From NCBI GenBank assembly GCA_905116865.2, contig CAJHNH020007667.1:682212-746211 (forward strand): DNA of 64,000 bases, read 5' to 3'. This DNA comes from Candidula unifasciata. Taxonomy: Eukaryota > Mollusca > Gastropoda > Stylommatophora > Geomitridae. Shown piece after piece: positions 45,010 through 55,144 of the stretch. A program made the translations under genes and the position numbers. Within the stretch, counting starts at the first letter, position 1, and each line of letters begins with the position of its first letter. The notes below the pieces were generated by a model. The model worked only from the letters and a program-made list of their open reading frames with translations, had not been told where the DNA came from and did no database searches.

Positions 45010-46250
45010 CAACAGATTTTGGGGCCAAAATGGCTGACAGCTGACGCTCTGAAAAGTGATTCGTCTCCACTTATGTTTCACTGATGCAAATACCCCATTT
45101 CTGGACCGGCAATATCAAGGTCTAGTCGCACAGCTACCGAGCTGCGTGCTTCATGATATGTGGATTTCATGCCAAATGTGGTTTTTTTTCCCCTCTTTTT
45201 TTCCTGTTGTGTCCGCGGCGTGTTGTTTACTGCACAAATATAGTTGGTGACCAGTTACGTTCAGAATGGTGTGTGCTTTTTGCTGGTGCGACGCGGCTTC
45301 TTTTATGTCTGACCTTTTGTGCCAACAGTGAGCTGCAGTTCTGGTTTGGGGCCAGAAGGAAAACTACCAACTCTAACCCCATATGTGACAGGAAAGTAAA
45401 CGCAAAAGAGGTGTTAAAGACCTTTACTTAACTATTTAGGCGAAGAACGGCTGGATAATAAATAAGTAACTACTTTGTTTTCACCCTCGAAAAATCTTGG
45501 CAGATTCCGTCTAGACTACAACCTGAAGGCGTGATCAACTCCGAGACTTCAAGAATAAATAGGCCCTGGCGTTGTCGATATACAGACGAGTTTATATTAG
45601 AGACAACATTGCAGATATAGATAATCTATTTCAAGCGAACGAAAGAAGAAGAAGAATCAAAATATTTCAAAGACATCAAACGAAACAACTTTGTTTTTAG
45701 TTATCTATGCAATAATAAGCCTGACATAAAAAAAAAAAAAATCAAACTTGTCGGTAGTTTATTAACATGTCGTGTGATTTCAAAGAACATAGCGGTTTAT
45801 TTTTTCTCTCCACACGACAATCAACTAAAATCATAACATTTACAATCATAAACGATATTATCATATACAAAACAACCATTTGTTTTAATTGATTTCCACG
45901 CCAACCGGCCAACATGCCAAACAACCGTCTGACCCCTGTGACCTATGAAGAATTGTCCCCCCAGCAATCTCTAGAAGGTCACAGACATCTAGGCCTAGGG
46001 GGCACTTAACCAAGCGTTAATTAATTGACAAGACAGCTAACAGTGTGAGATGACTTTTTGCCATTACGTGTAAGTGGCAGCTTCAAGACATTCCGTTCGT
46101 CTTATATACATACACACACATACACATACACACAAACATCCACACAGACACATACGTGATTTATTCCTAGATTTATTTTAAATTATTTACCACCACAATC
46201 ACCTATAAATATTCACTGCCAAAGTTATCTTTTATTACTTACCACTGGAA
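45010..46250. other. Unannotated stretch
   Basis: A short CA/TACA-rich run at 46108-46150 and poly(A) at 45729-45741. No exon or family recognised. Confidence 0.4.
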
Positions 46251-46254
46251 CCAT

Positions 46255-46505
46255 GTGGGGCGTCCATGGCTTAAGCTTCGTGCATCCGACTAGTAATTCC
46301 AATGTACCGCGATCGAAACCCACTGTTGGCTTCGTGGATTTTTATCATGGTATGGGGCGTCGCTTGTAGACCCATCCTGAAATGGATACCAGGATGTATG
46401 TCCTGAGGAGGTAAAGGCGGCCGGCGTAATGACCACATTACCCACCTAGTGCTGATTGGTCAGTAAAATATGGGTTCTCTTCCCATATGCTCGGTGAGGG
46501 ATATT
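46255..46505 (+). mobile_element. SINE-B body with a different tRNA-like head
   Basis: Head: GGCGTCCATGGCTTAAGC (box A) and GCGATCGAAACCCACTG (canonical box B). The same head, reversed, lies at 52849-52947. The SINE-B body follows: GTAGACCCATCCTGAAATGG, GGTAAAGGCGGCCGGCG, CACCTAGTGCTGATTGG and CCCATATGCTCGGTGAGGG. Confidence 0.75.
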
Positions 46506-46689
46506 CACTTTTTTTTTTTTAACTTTTACTTACTACAATCACCTACAACTGTTCACTACTAAAGTTATCTTTTATTACTTAACGCTAGAAACATATTCTG
46601 ATACTAATAACTCAAATCAACCACATTGATTGATTTATGATTAGAAATATCCTGTATAAATTACCAGCTTATAATATGAACTTCATCAA

Positions 46690-46945
46690 TAAGGGAAGAA
46701 AAGAAGCTGGCGTTGAATAAGACACGCGTTGAGAAAAGCTGAGAATAATATAACTAGAATGTCTTTGCACTGGAACTCACAGAGGCATAGAAATAAAGGA
46801 AGACAATATACCATGGAGAAGGAAGCTAGCGAACGAAGTTAAAAATATGAGGACATGGGGAGAGCTGCATGCAATAGCAAAGGATAGAAAGACTTGGCGA
46901 GAGCTGGTTGAGAACCTATGCTCCATTGGAGGTAAGAAAGGCAAA
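46690..46945 (+). pseudogene. LINE C-terminal fragment, frameshifted
   Basis: Pieces such as KTRVEKS, MSLHWNSQRHRN-like, GRQYTMEKEAS and KDRKTWRELVENLC can be traced across frames. Same family as 4340-4570 (minus) and 23820-24125. Confidence 0.6.
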
Positions 46946-47344
46946 AAAAAAAAAAACATGTACTAAAAAGGCGCATATATTCAAGCTTAAATCAAGTAAT
47001 CGTGTTAAATTCTAAGGGAGAGAAAATGCAAGCATTATTTTGAGAAAAACAAAAACATCAAAACATCAACAGCAGCATACAGCTAATCACTTTATTTTAT
47101 TTTTTTTTTTTCAAGCAGACATGTCACAATAAAACGTAGAATTCTGATTAAAAGATCAGAAGTTTGGCTGAGATTTGTCACAGTTGTTGTGTTTCATCTG
47201 GACACGAATCCGTCACGATGAATAATTGATACTGTGATTGCAAGTTTTATCTGCATTTTTATAAATACATTTCAAGAATTTTGAAAAAACGCGTGAGATT
47301 TATTTTTCTAGGCGGCTTTTCATCCGCTTAGGGGGCTGCTTGGT

Positions 47345-47680
47345 CTCGAGGCGTGGTGGATTCAATAGGGTTGGGATTCCTTTCACGTGGACTTTAACTT
47401 CTAGACTCCCCTGGTCTTTGGGTAGTGAGATCGGACGCCCGTGTGCATTGTTGCGCATGTAAAAAAATCCATTGGAAATAGAAAAGAGTAGCCAAACGGC
47501 GCTGCCCTGGCGAAATTTAGAGTTAAAATCTACCTAAAGTATTTCAGGATCCTCGCCCATGCTACAGAGCCTGTGCACTGTGCTCAGCTTCTTTGGACTC
47601 AGACTTGAGTTAGAAGAAGAACGGAGCACGTATGGGTTACTACTCGTGTGTCATGATGTTGATCTGTTGTTCAAGCTTCA
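47345..47680 (+). mobile_element. SINE-D copy
   Basis: GAGGCGTGGTGGATTCAATAG head (diverged), then TTTGGGTAGTGAGATCGG, CGCCCGTGTGCATTGTTGCG, TCGCCCATGCTACAGAGCC and TCATGATGTTGATCTG. Confidence 0.7.
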
Positions 47681-47689
47681 AACTTTCCC

Positions 47690-48065
47690 CGCCTTTACTC
47701 CCTCAAGAAACATTATTCTTACTTTTCATTTCCTCTCTTAGTTCCGTCTATATCCTCGCTAATCTCAACCCACATCCCTTGTTCTTTTGCTGTATCTTTC
47801 AATTTCTTCTATAAATTTCAGTACATGTACTATCTTTAATTTCCATCTCCATATCTGTTTTTAAAATACGATAAAGACCCTTTTCACAACTCATTCAAGT
47901 CGTATAATTTATGAACCAGTCAGCACTTGATTTGTGATGTGGTAACTTCTTTTTGTATTCCACCTACTTGTGTGAATTCTAGTGTAAAGGATAATATGGT
48001 TATATTATTAGTTTTCCTCCCTCCCGATTCAAGCAAATGTGTTTAATAATTCCTAGACATTTAGA
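47690..48065. other. Unannotated stretch
   Basis: Nothing recognised. Confidence 0.4.
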
Positions 48066-48069
48066 TTAG

Positions 48070-48290
48070 TGAAGTTCCCGTGTGGGTTGCAGGGCCTCAT
48101 TGTGAGGGAAACAGGAGCAGACCCAGTGCCTTAAAAAAGCATGTTGTAAGAGTCGACTAACTGGGAACTCGGAGTTGCATCTGTCCGAGCGACAAGAAAC
48201 AAGCAACTGCACACAAATAAGCTAGTAAAACTGATGTACACGCAAAACACAGGCCCTGGCACAAAGCTAAAGTCGAAAGGAACGAACAAC
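48070..48290 (+). mobile_element. SINE-J copy 3
   Basis: GAGGGAAACAGGAGCAGACC, AAGCATGTTGTAAGAGTCG, GGAGTTGCATCTGTCCGAG and ACTGATGTACACGCAAAAC align with 430-705. Confidence 0.6.
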
Positions 48291-48325
48291 CAGGACTTTC
48301 CGTTAGGGGTTACATTTGGTGACAA

Positions 48326-48417
48326 AGAAGAAGAAGAAGAAGAAGAAGAAGAAGAAGAAGAAGAAGAAGAAGAAGAAGAAGAAGAAGAAGAAGAAGAAGA
48401 AGAAGAAGAAGAAGAAG

Positions 48418-48455
<38 letters not shown>

Positions 48456-48697
48456 GAACAAGAACACGAAGAACAAGAACAATAACAAGAAGAAGAAGAA
48501 CAAGAAGAAGAAGAAGAAGAAGAAGAAGAAGAAGAAGAAGAAGAAGAAGAAGAAGAAGAAGAAGAAGAAGAAGAAGAAGAAGAAGAAGAAGAAGAAGAAG
48601 AAGAAGAAGAAGAAGAACAAGAACAAGAACAAGAAAAAGAACAAGAACAAGAAGAAGAAGAAGAAGAACAAGAACAAGAAGAAGAAGAAGAAGAATG
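48326..48697. repeat. Compound (GAA)n/(CAA)n tract
   Basis: AAG run (48326-48418), AAC run (48419-48452), then mixed AAG and AAC to 48697. Purine-rich on the plus strand. Homopolymeric Lys, Glu, Asn, Ser and Phe frames through it are artefacts. Confidence 0.97.
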
Positions 48698-48719
48698 AAA
48701 AAATATACAAACTTTAATT

Positions 48720-49155
48720 GGAATCATGAAATTCAACAGAACGTGTCGACCAAACTCTGTACCAATGAATGCAACTTAATGAATCACAAATTACAAGAAG
48801 CTAACAGGAAGGTCACACAGAACGGACAAGTGAGAACATTTAGTTGAATTTGACCGGTTGTTTTCTCTCCCAAAACTGATCTTCCTAATCATATTTTGGG
48901 TTGCGTTAATTTATTGACAGCAATCATCCCCGCTTTTCAGATGATCGCAAACCATTCAAGCACTTTTTAACATTTTTGTAAATACGCAGAAGAAATGGTG
49001 TGTACTCCAAATAATGGCATCGGAACCCACAAGGGAAAATTTTGTCAATAGTTTCCGCTTTATGCTCTGGTCTTTTTCTGTCCTCGGAATTGTTTACTCT
49101 GTAACTCAAGTACTCTCTACACAAACAGCAGTAGCTGTAAACATTTTGACACTAA
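48720..49155. other. Unannotated stretch
   Basis: Nothing recognised. Confidence 0.4.
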
Positions 49156-49163
49156 ATTTATTC

Positions 49164-49428
49164 GGCGCTTTACAAATATCCTACCCCTAGATGACGTCAC
49201 AGGACGGTCCAATATTGTAGAATGTGGTAAGACTGGTTTCTGATGCTTTTAATGAGCCCAAAACACCTAGAACTGGCGCTAACCCCAGCCCACCTACGTC
49301 CCACGAAAGAGAGAGCAGCTTAGGTCCCCCCATGACTGCATGCAGCTTATCGGCCACCTCCTGAAGTATTAGACTGTCCCGTGACGTGTGGATTTCCCCT
49401 GTTTGGGGTAGGATATTAATAAAGCACC
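49164..49428. mobile_element. Family F MITE copy 2 with perfect 8-bp target duplication
   Basis: A 265-bp element. Left end GGCGCTTTACAAATATCC, right end reverse complemented GGTGCTTTATTAATATCC, both continuing into TACCCC and then into sub-terminal ACGTCAC inverted repeats. ATTTATTC flanks both sides (49156-49163 and 49429-49436). Aligns in reverse with 3682-3991. No coding capacity. Confidence 0.88.
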
Positions 49429-49520
49429 ATTTATTCAGACACTACGAGATGCACGAAAGTTAGGTGTGATTTACGTTGTTACTACAGTTGCTGGGAGTTA
49501 ATTATTCTAGCCTCCAGTGG

Positions 49521-49522
49521 TG

Positions 49523-49559
<37 letters not shown>

Positions 49560-49583
49560 AAGTAGTAGTAGTAGTAATAGTAA

Positions 49584-49666
<83 letters not shown>

Positions 49667-49673
49667 ATAGTAA

Positions 49674-49726
<53 letters not shown>

Positions 49727-49727
49727 A

Positions 49728-49820
<93 letters not shown>
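49521..49820. repeat. (AGT)n tract, about 0.3 kb
   Basis: A GGT run merges into AGT with a few AAT interruptions. It ends directly at the 3' terminus of a minus-strand family C element. Confidence 0.97.
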
Positions 49821-49823
49821 ATT

Positions 49824-50020
49824 TTTACCCGACTAGGACATTACACAAGCGATAAACACCTAATGGCACAAAGTACCATCATGTGGATGAGGATCACCCG
49901 TGGAGAGGTCCCAGAAACAGCGTTCAGCCATTTGACCATATTTATGGCCGGGCTATATTACGGCCCCTGGCAAGAGCCAGGGTGGGGCTTCAAAATAACG
50001 AAAAATTGCATATCACAAGT
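49824..50020 (-). mobile_element. Family C element copy 5
   Basis: Plus-strand landmarks: ACCCGACTAGGACATTACAC, GATCACCCGTGGAGAGGTCC and AACGAAAAATTGCATATC. Its 3' end touches the AGT tract. Confidence 0.82.
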
Positions 50021-50048
50021 AGATTAATAGATAAGGATAGCCTCCAGA

Positions 50049-50260
50049 AGTAGTAGTAGTAGTAGACTTTTACCCCACCAGGACATCCCACAAGCGATAA
50101 ACACCTGATGACACAAAGTGCCACCATGTGGATGAGGATCACAAGTGGAAAGGTCCCAGAAACCGCGTTCAGCCATTAGACCATATTTATGGTCGGGCTA
50201 TATTGCAGCCCCTGGCAAGAGTCAGAGTAATAACGAAAAATTCCATCTCACAAGGAGTTG
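50049..50260 (-). mobile_element. Family C element copy 6 with short AGT tail
   Basis: A short AGTAGTAGTAGTAG run (50049-50064) is followed by ACCCCACCAGGACATCCCAC, AAGTGGAAAGGTCCCAG and TAACGAAAAATTCCATCTC. The interval between copies 5 and 6 is only about 30 bp. Confidence 0.82.
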
Positions 50261-50264
50261 ACTA

Positions 50265-51135
50265 GATTGAGCATTAATTATAATAGCCTTCAGATACTTT
50301 TCATGGCTGCCATACAATACATAGCTACCGTATTCGATCTAAATATTGCTGAATATGTCACCTAATGATGACTTTTCTTTAAAACAAATAGCCTCTAAGA
50401 AAATATAAGTTCATGCATTTCTTTGCTAAACGATTTCTGTGCAACATGTTTTTTTTTTTGGCTAACTTTGTGTATATAAAAAGGATTCTGCTGAGCAGCA
50501 AACACAGCAGGAACCTTCCGATCATCATAAGGAGTGTCTTTTTCCCCTTGTCTGCTCTTTTCCCCTTTCCATCTGTGTGTGTTTCCTTACAGTCTCTCTA
50601 TACTGTTCTCTCTCTCTTTCATTCTCTCTCTTTCTCTCTCTTTCTCTCTCTCTCTTTCCGTAAATTGTGCCCCCAGGGCAGCGTCTATCCACTTGACAAC
50701 AACATCTCCCAAATTATTATTTTAAATAGAACACAGTATGTCATCCTTGATAACTTGATGACTACCACTTAAGCCTCTCAATGTATTTTCGTTGCTAGAT
50801 ACGCACAGAAAAATTGAAGTAAACAGTCTACCAACGCTGTGATTACTGCTATCTGTATTTATGAATAGCATTCATTGGGAAGTCTCACAGAACTCAGCTA
50901 CTCAGATCCCTACCCGTTTAATAAATAAGCAACGCCTGCTTTACCTCCAGTCCTGTTTATTCTCACACAAAAAAAATCTCAATTTTTCGTCCTGAGTCAT
51001 CTTAAATTAGCGCACTTTAAGAAATATACGAAAAGACTAGTAACAACAAACTTCCTAACTGAATCGTCTATCTTATGGACTTTAACAAAGATACTGTGGA
51101 TGCAAACTGTAATAATAAAAAAAAATGTAAGTAAG
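50265..51135. other. Unannotated stretch
   Basis: Includes a CT-rich run (50608-50657). Open frames at 50413-50772 cross it and are not supported. Confidence 0.4.
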
Positions 51136-51139
51136 TAAA

Positions 51140-51305
51140 GATCCCTTTTTACGCATCTAGGCGCATCGGGCATATAGGAAAAGCATCCATATTTTTACAG
51201 ACCAATCGGCGCTAGGTGGGTAATGTGGTCAGCATGACGCCGGCCGTCTTTACTTCCCTAGGACATACATCCTGGTACCCATTTTAGACTGTGTTGACCC
51301 GCGAC
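51140..51305 (-). mobile_element. SINE-B body fragment, minus strand
   Basis: Plus-strand landmarks: GACCAATCGGCGCTAGGTGG, GTCAGCATGACGCCGGCCG and TTTAGACTGTGTTGACCC. The head is missing. It ends just before the large LINE remnant. Confidence 0.65.
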
Positions 51306-51359
51306 GTAAACAGTGTGTGTTATTCAACGGGTGTGAAATTTTTCATTCCAGCCATCTGA

Positions 51360-52848
51360 ATATGTCAATGATAGTCAAGGCAAACCCATACATGAGGAGG
51401 GCAAGATCAGAGAAAGGTGGAAAGAATATTTTCAGACTCTTCTGAATGTAACAGGAAATGAGGAAACAGTACCATTCACACCCAGATGTACAAACGAGGA
51501 ACAGCCTACAACAATCGAACAAGAAGTCAGAGAAGCAATCAGATGCAGTCCCAAAAATAAGGCATCAGGTGTTGATGGAATATCAGCCGAGGCAATACAG
51601 GCTTGTGGAGAAATTGGAGTCACCTGGCTACTCCACATATTTAGGAAAGCCTGGAATGAAAGAACTGTACCAATAGACTGGCAAAGAGCTCTTATAGTCC
51701 CAATTTGGAAAAGAAAAGGCAATAAGCAAGATTGAAACAATTACAGAGGCATCTCCCTTCTAAGCCACGTAGGAAAAATGTTTGCCAAAATTCTGGAACA
51801 ACGAATTAGATCCGTTGTAGAACCGATCCTGAGCCCATCACAGGTCGGATTTAGGAAAGGAAGAGGGTGTACTGACGCTATTTTTGCTTTAAGACAAGTT
51901 AGCGAAAAGACAATAGAACACAGACATCAAATGAACATCGCTTTCATAGATCAAGAAAAAGCTTTCGATAGAGTAAACAGAAATTTATTATGGAAAGTTC
52001 TTGAAAACTACGGTATAAATGGAACAATTTTAGATTGTGTTAGGGCTATTTATAGACAAAGTGAAAGCGCCATTAGAACAAGAGCTGGAATCACAGACTG
52101 GTTCCCAGTAACATCAGGAGTAAGACAAGGTTGCGTATTATCACCTTTACTTTTCATAAAAGTTATGGACAATATTATTAAAATAGACATAACACCAACA
52201 GATGTCGATAAACAGGAGGACTTCAATGAGCTGCTCTTTGCCGACGATCAATGCATATTTCACAGTGATAGTAAACAGCTGCAAGACCACATGAACCTAC
52301 TACACGACAGTTGCCTCAAGCATCATATGAAGATCAATATTGAAAAGACAGAAGTCATGAGCATAAGTAGAGAGCAACAGACCATCGACATAAAGATTCT
52401 AGATCACAGCCTAAAACAAGTGCAAGAATTTAAATACCTGGGAAGTATCTTTACATCCAATGGTAAAATAGACAGAGAGATTGAAGCAAGAATCCAACAA
52501 GCCAACAATGTCGCATACCAGCTTGCCCCAATTTTAAAACACCCTGCTGTCCCAGCTGAGATAAAAAGACAAATTATAAATACAATCTTTATACCGACAT
52601 TAGGTTATCAATGTCAGACTTGGACATTAACAAAAGAACATAAGAGAAGACTAACCACCTGTGAAATGAGATGTTTGAGAATGGCTGCGAATAAAACCAG
52701 AAGAGATCGAGTGAGAAACGATGTGATTACAAGAACTATTGGAACCATACCCATCGTTAAATTTATTGAGAAGCAAAGAATGAAATGGTTTGGTCACCTA
52801 ATGAGAATGGAACCAACGATGCCAGCATCAAGAGCATACAACATGAAA
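51360..52848 (+). pseudogene. LINE ORF2 reverse transcriptase, one in-frame stop
   Basis: One frame runs about 495 codons with a single stop (TGA, 51733-51735). Visible in order: ASGVDGISAEAI; WQRALIVPIWKRKGNKQD, stop, NNYRGISLL; QVGFRKGRGCTDAIFALRQ; AFIDQEKAFDRVNR (RT motif A); TSGVRQGCVLSPLLF (motif B); LLFADDQCIF (motif C, FADD at 52237-52248); FKYLGSIFTSNG; TWTLTKEHKRR; MKWFGHLMRM. The upstream endonuclease is missing. The 3' end is cut by a minus-strand SINE head at about 52849. Best-preserved RT in the window. Clade not assigned with certainty. Confidence 0.85.
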
Positions 52849-52947
52849 ATGATACAAATCCACGCAGTCAGCAGTGGGTTTCGATTGCTGTACGTTGGAA
52901 TTACGAGTCGGGCTCCCAACGCCTTAGCCACGGACACCGCTAATAAC
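52849..52947 (-). mobile_element. tRNA-derived SINE head inserted in the LINE
   Basis: The reverse complement reads GTCCGTGGCTAAGGCGTTGG (box A) and GCAATCGAAACCCACTGC (box B), then GCGTGGATTTGTATCAT. Same head as at 46255. The apparent C-terminal residues of the LINE frame beyond this point are SINE-derived. Confidence 0.65.
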
Positions 52948-52985
52948 AAATGTAAGATCTGCCAGAATTTCGTAATCTCATTCTA

Positions 52986-53490
52986 GAGCCACTATCGGGA
53001 TCGTGTCTTATACGCCTTAAGCGAGGCTGACCAATCTGTTCCACTCTGTACCCCTCAATGGACAGTGATGTCTACGCCTCTGGGGGTTGCCCAGTTAGTC
53101 TAATGATAGAGTCGACCCTGCAACAAGGACGATTATATTAGCTTGAGTTTCATTCTGCGGGGAATAGCGGAGTATGCCGAGAAATAATACACTGGTTTCA
53201 CAGAGAGAACGCAAAGAGCATTTATAGTTATGTTGAGCTGGAGGTTTCCGAAGAGCATTTATGGTTATGTAAAGCTAGCTGGAGGTTCGCATGTTGTTAC
53301 ATTGATGTAAAATAGGAAGTTAGCATACTGTTTGTTTTATATGCTTCTTCTCTTCTTCCTCCACTTTCTCCTTTTCCTCGTCCTCATTCTTTTCTTTCAT
53401 TCTTCACCCACCACTCTTCTTCTTCTTTTTTCTAACCTCTACCCTGAAACGGGGCGTAGACCCTCGGCCACCTAGGGTACTTTATTTTTA
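52986..53490. other. Unannotated stretch
   Basis: Contains a short direct repeat GAGCATTTATAGTTATGT / GAGCATTTATGGTTATGT near 53217-53270. Nothing else recognised. Confidence 0.4.
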
Positions 53491-53497
53491 ATTCACC

Positions 53498-53682
53498 CTG
53501 ACAATTCAGGAGTTTCTGGGAATGTCCAATATTCTAGGATTGCTAAGTACTGTTATTAGTGTTATAGTTAGGGTTAGAATCGTTGTCAGCCCCGAACGCA
53601 TCAGACACCTACTAATCTTGACTCTTGCCCTAACCCATACAACCCTCGAATATTCAACTTTCCCGGGAACTCCTGAGCTGCC
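53498..53682. mobile_element. Candidate element with about 40-bp inverted ends
   Basis: Left arm CTGACAATTCAGGAGTTTCT..., right arm (reverse complement) GGCAGCTCAGGAGTTCCC.... They remain alignable for about 40 bp through AATATTC and GGTTG/GATTG. Target duplication not found, so boundaries are uncertain. Confidence 0.45.
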
Positions 53683-53826
53683 ACTAGTGTAGTCCTTGTA
53701 AATCGGAATTTTTTTTAACTTTACTCACAGATAATACTTGAGGTATGAGCCCTTACTATTGATGCTGGGTTATAGATTAGTAAACGCGTTTCACAGTTTC
53801 GACACCTTCGGCGACTAGGGCTACTT

Positions 53827-54553
53827 TCTTCTTCTTCTTCTTTTTCTTCTTCTTCTTCTTCTTCTTCTTCTTCTTCTTCTTCTTCTTCTTCTTCTTCTTC
53901 TTCTTCTTCTTCTTCTTCTTCTTCTTCTTCTTCTTCTTCTTCTTCTTCTTCTTCTTCTTCTTCTTCTTCTTCTTCTTCTTCTTCTCTTCTTCTTCTTTCT
54001 TCTTCTTCTTCTTCTTCTTCTTCTTCTTCTTCTTCTTCTTCTTCTTCTTCTTCTTCTTCTTCTTCTTCTTCTTCTTCTTCTTCTTCTTCTTCTTCTTCTT
54101 CTTCTTCTTCTTCTTTTTCTTCTTCTTCTTCTTCTTCTTCTTCTTCTTCTTCTTCTTCTTCTTCTTCTTCTTCTTCTTCTTCTTCTTCTTCTTCTTCTTC
54201 TTCTTCTTCTTCTTCTTCTTCTTCTTCTTCTTCTTCTTCTTCTTCTTCTTCTTTTCTTCTTCTTCTTCTTCTTCTTCTTCTTCTTCTTCTTCTTTTTCTT
54301 CTTCTTCTTCTTCTTCTTCTTCTTCTTCTTCTTCTTCTTCTTCTTCTTCTTCTTCTTCTTCATCCTCTTCTTCTTCTTCTTCTTCTTCTTCTTCTTCTTC
54401 TTCTTCTTCTTCTTCTTCTTCTTCTTCTTCTTCTTCTTCTTCTTCTTCTTCTTCTTCTTCTTCTTCTTCTTCTTCTTCTTCTTCTTCTTCTTCTTCTTCT
54501 TCTTCTTCTTCTTCTTCTTCGTTTTCTTCTTATTTTTCTTCTTCTTCTTCGTG
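53827..54553. repeat. (TTC)n tract, about 0.73 kb
   Basis: Almost pure CTT with a few frame slips and T or A interruptions. A polypyrimidine tract on the plus strand. Lys/Arg frames on the minus strand are artefacts. Confidence 0.98.
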
Positions 54554-54643
54554 TTCACCGACTGTTAACTCTGGCGGAAGTTCTGGTTGTTTGTCTTCTT
54601 CTGAACTCAAGTCTTGTTCAAGAAATTGGGTTATGCGTCATCA

Positions 54644-55140
54644 TCATGTAGCAGGTCCTTTGCAGAACTTCGCTCTCATCACAGTCTGCCTGAAAGAAAC
54701 TCGGTCTCTCGCCAGTTCTTCCGCCTCATGAACTTTCACACTCAAAGAGTCACTTATATCCTGCGCCCATCTTCGTGTCGGTTGGCCCCTGCCCCTCCTT
54801 CCTGGTACCATGCCTTCTGCTATAATTTTGTTCAATCCGTCGTGGCGCTTGTTATGACCAAAATATTTCAGCTTTCGAGAAAGGATGCTGTTTATCAGCC
54901 AATCTTCCTTGATGTTCAGATCTTTTAAGATGTCAATATTTCTCATCTTCTTTGTCCAAGATATTCTGAGAATCTTTCTATAGCATTCCAGCTCAAAAGC
55001 CCCTATCTTATTTTTTTAAGACTGGGAGAAAGTTCCCGACTCACATTCGTATGTTACTACAAGAAATCTGCATGTTCTCAAAATTTTAATTTTGATTTCC
55101 TTGCCGGTGCTCAACCATGGACTTTCAATGCTGTTAAAAT
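54644..55140 (-). pseudogene. RTE-like LINE 3' end, minus strand
   Basis: The last 100 codons (54946 to 54644) are open: IDILKDLNIKEDWLINSILS, KLKYFGHNKRH and GRRGRGQPTRRWAQDISD. Upstream (55140-54950) the frame is broken but homologous, including GAFELECYRKILRISW-type sequence. The stop is followed by an ATGATGATG short repeat instead of poly(A). Same subfamily as 10170-10540. Confidence 0.75.
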
Positions 55141-55144
55141 TGTA

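Noticed and set aside
48131..48736. Poly-Ser, poly-Phe, poly-Lys and poly-Glu frames
   Set aside because: They come from the GAA/CAA tract; the same DNA gives long frames in every phase.
53821..54558. Lys/Arg-rich 245-codon frame on the minus strand
   Set aside because: Product of the TTC tract only.
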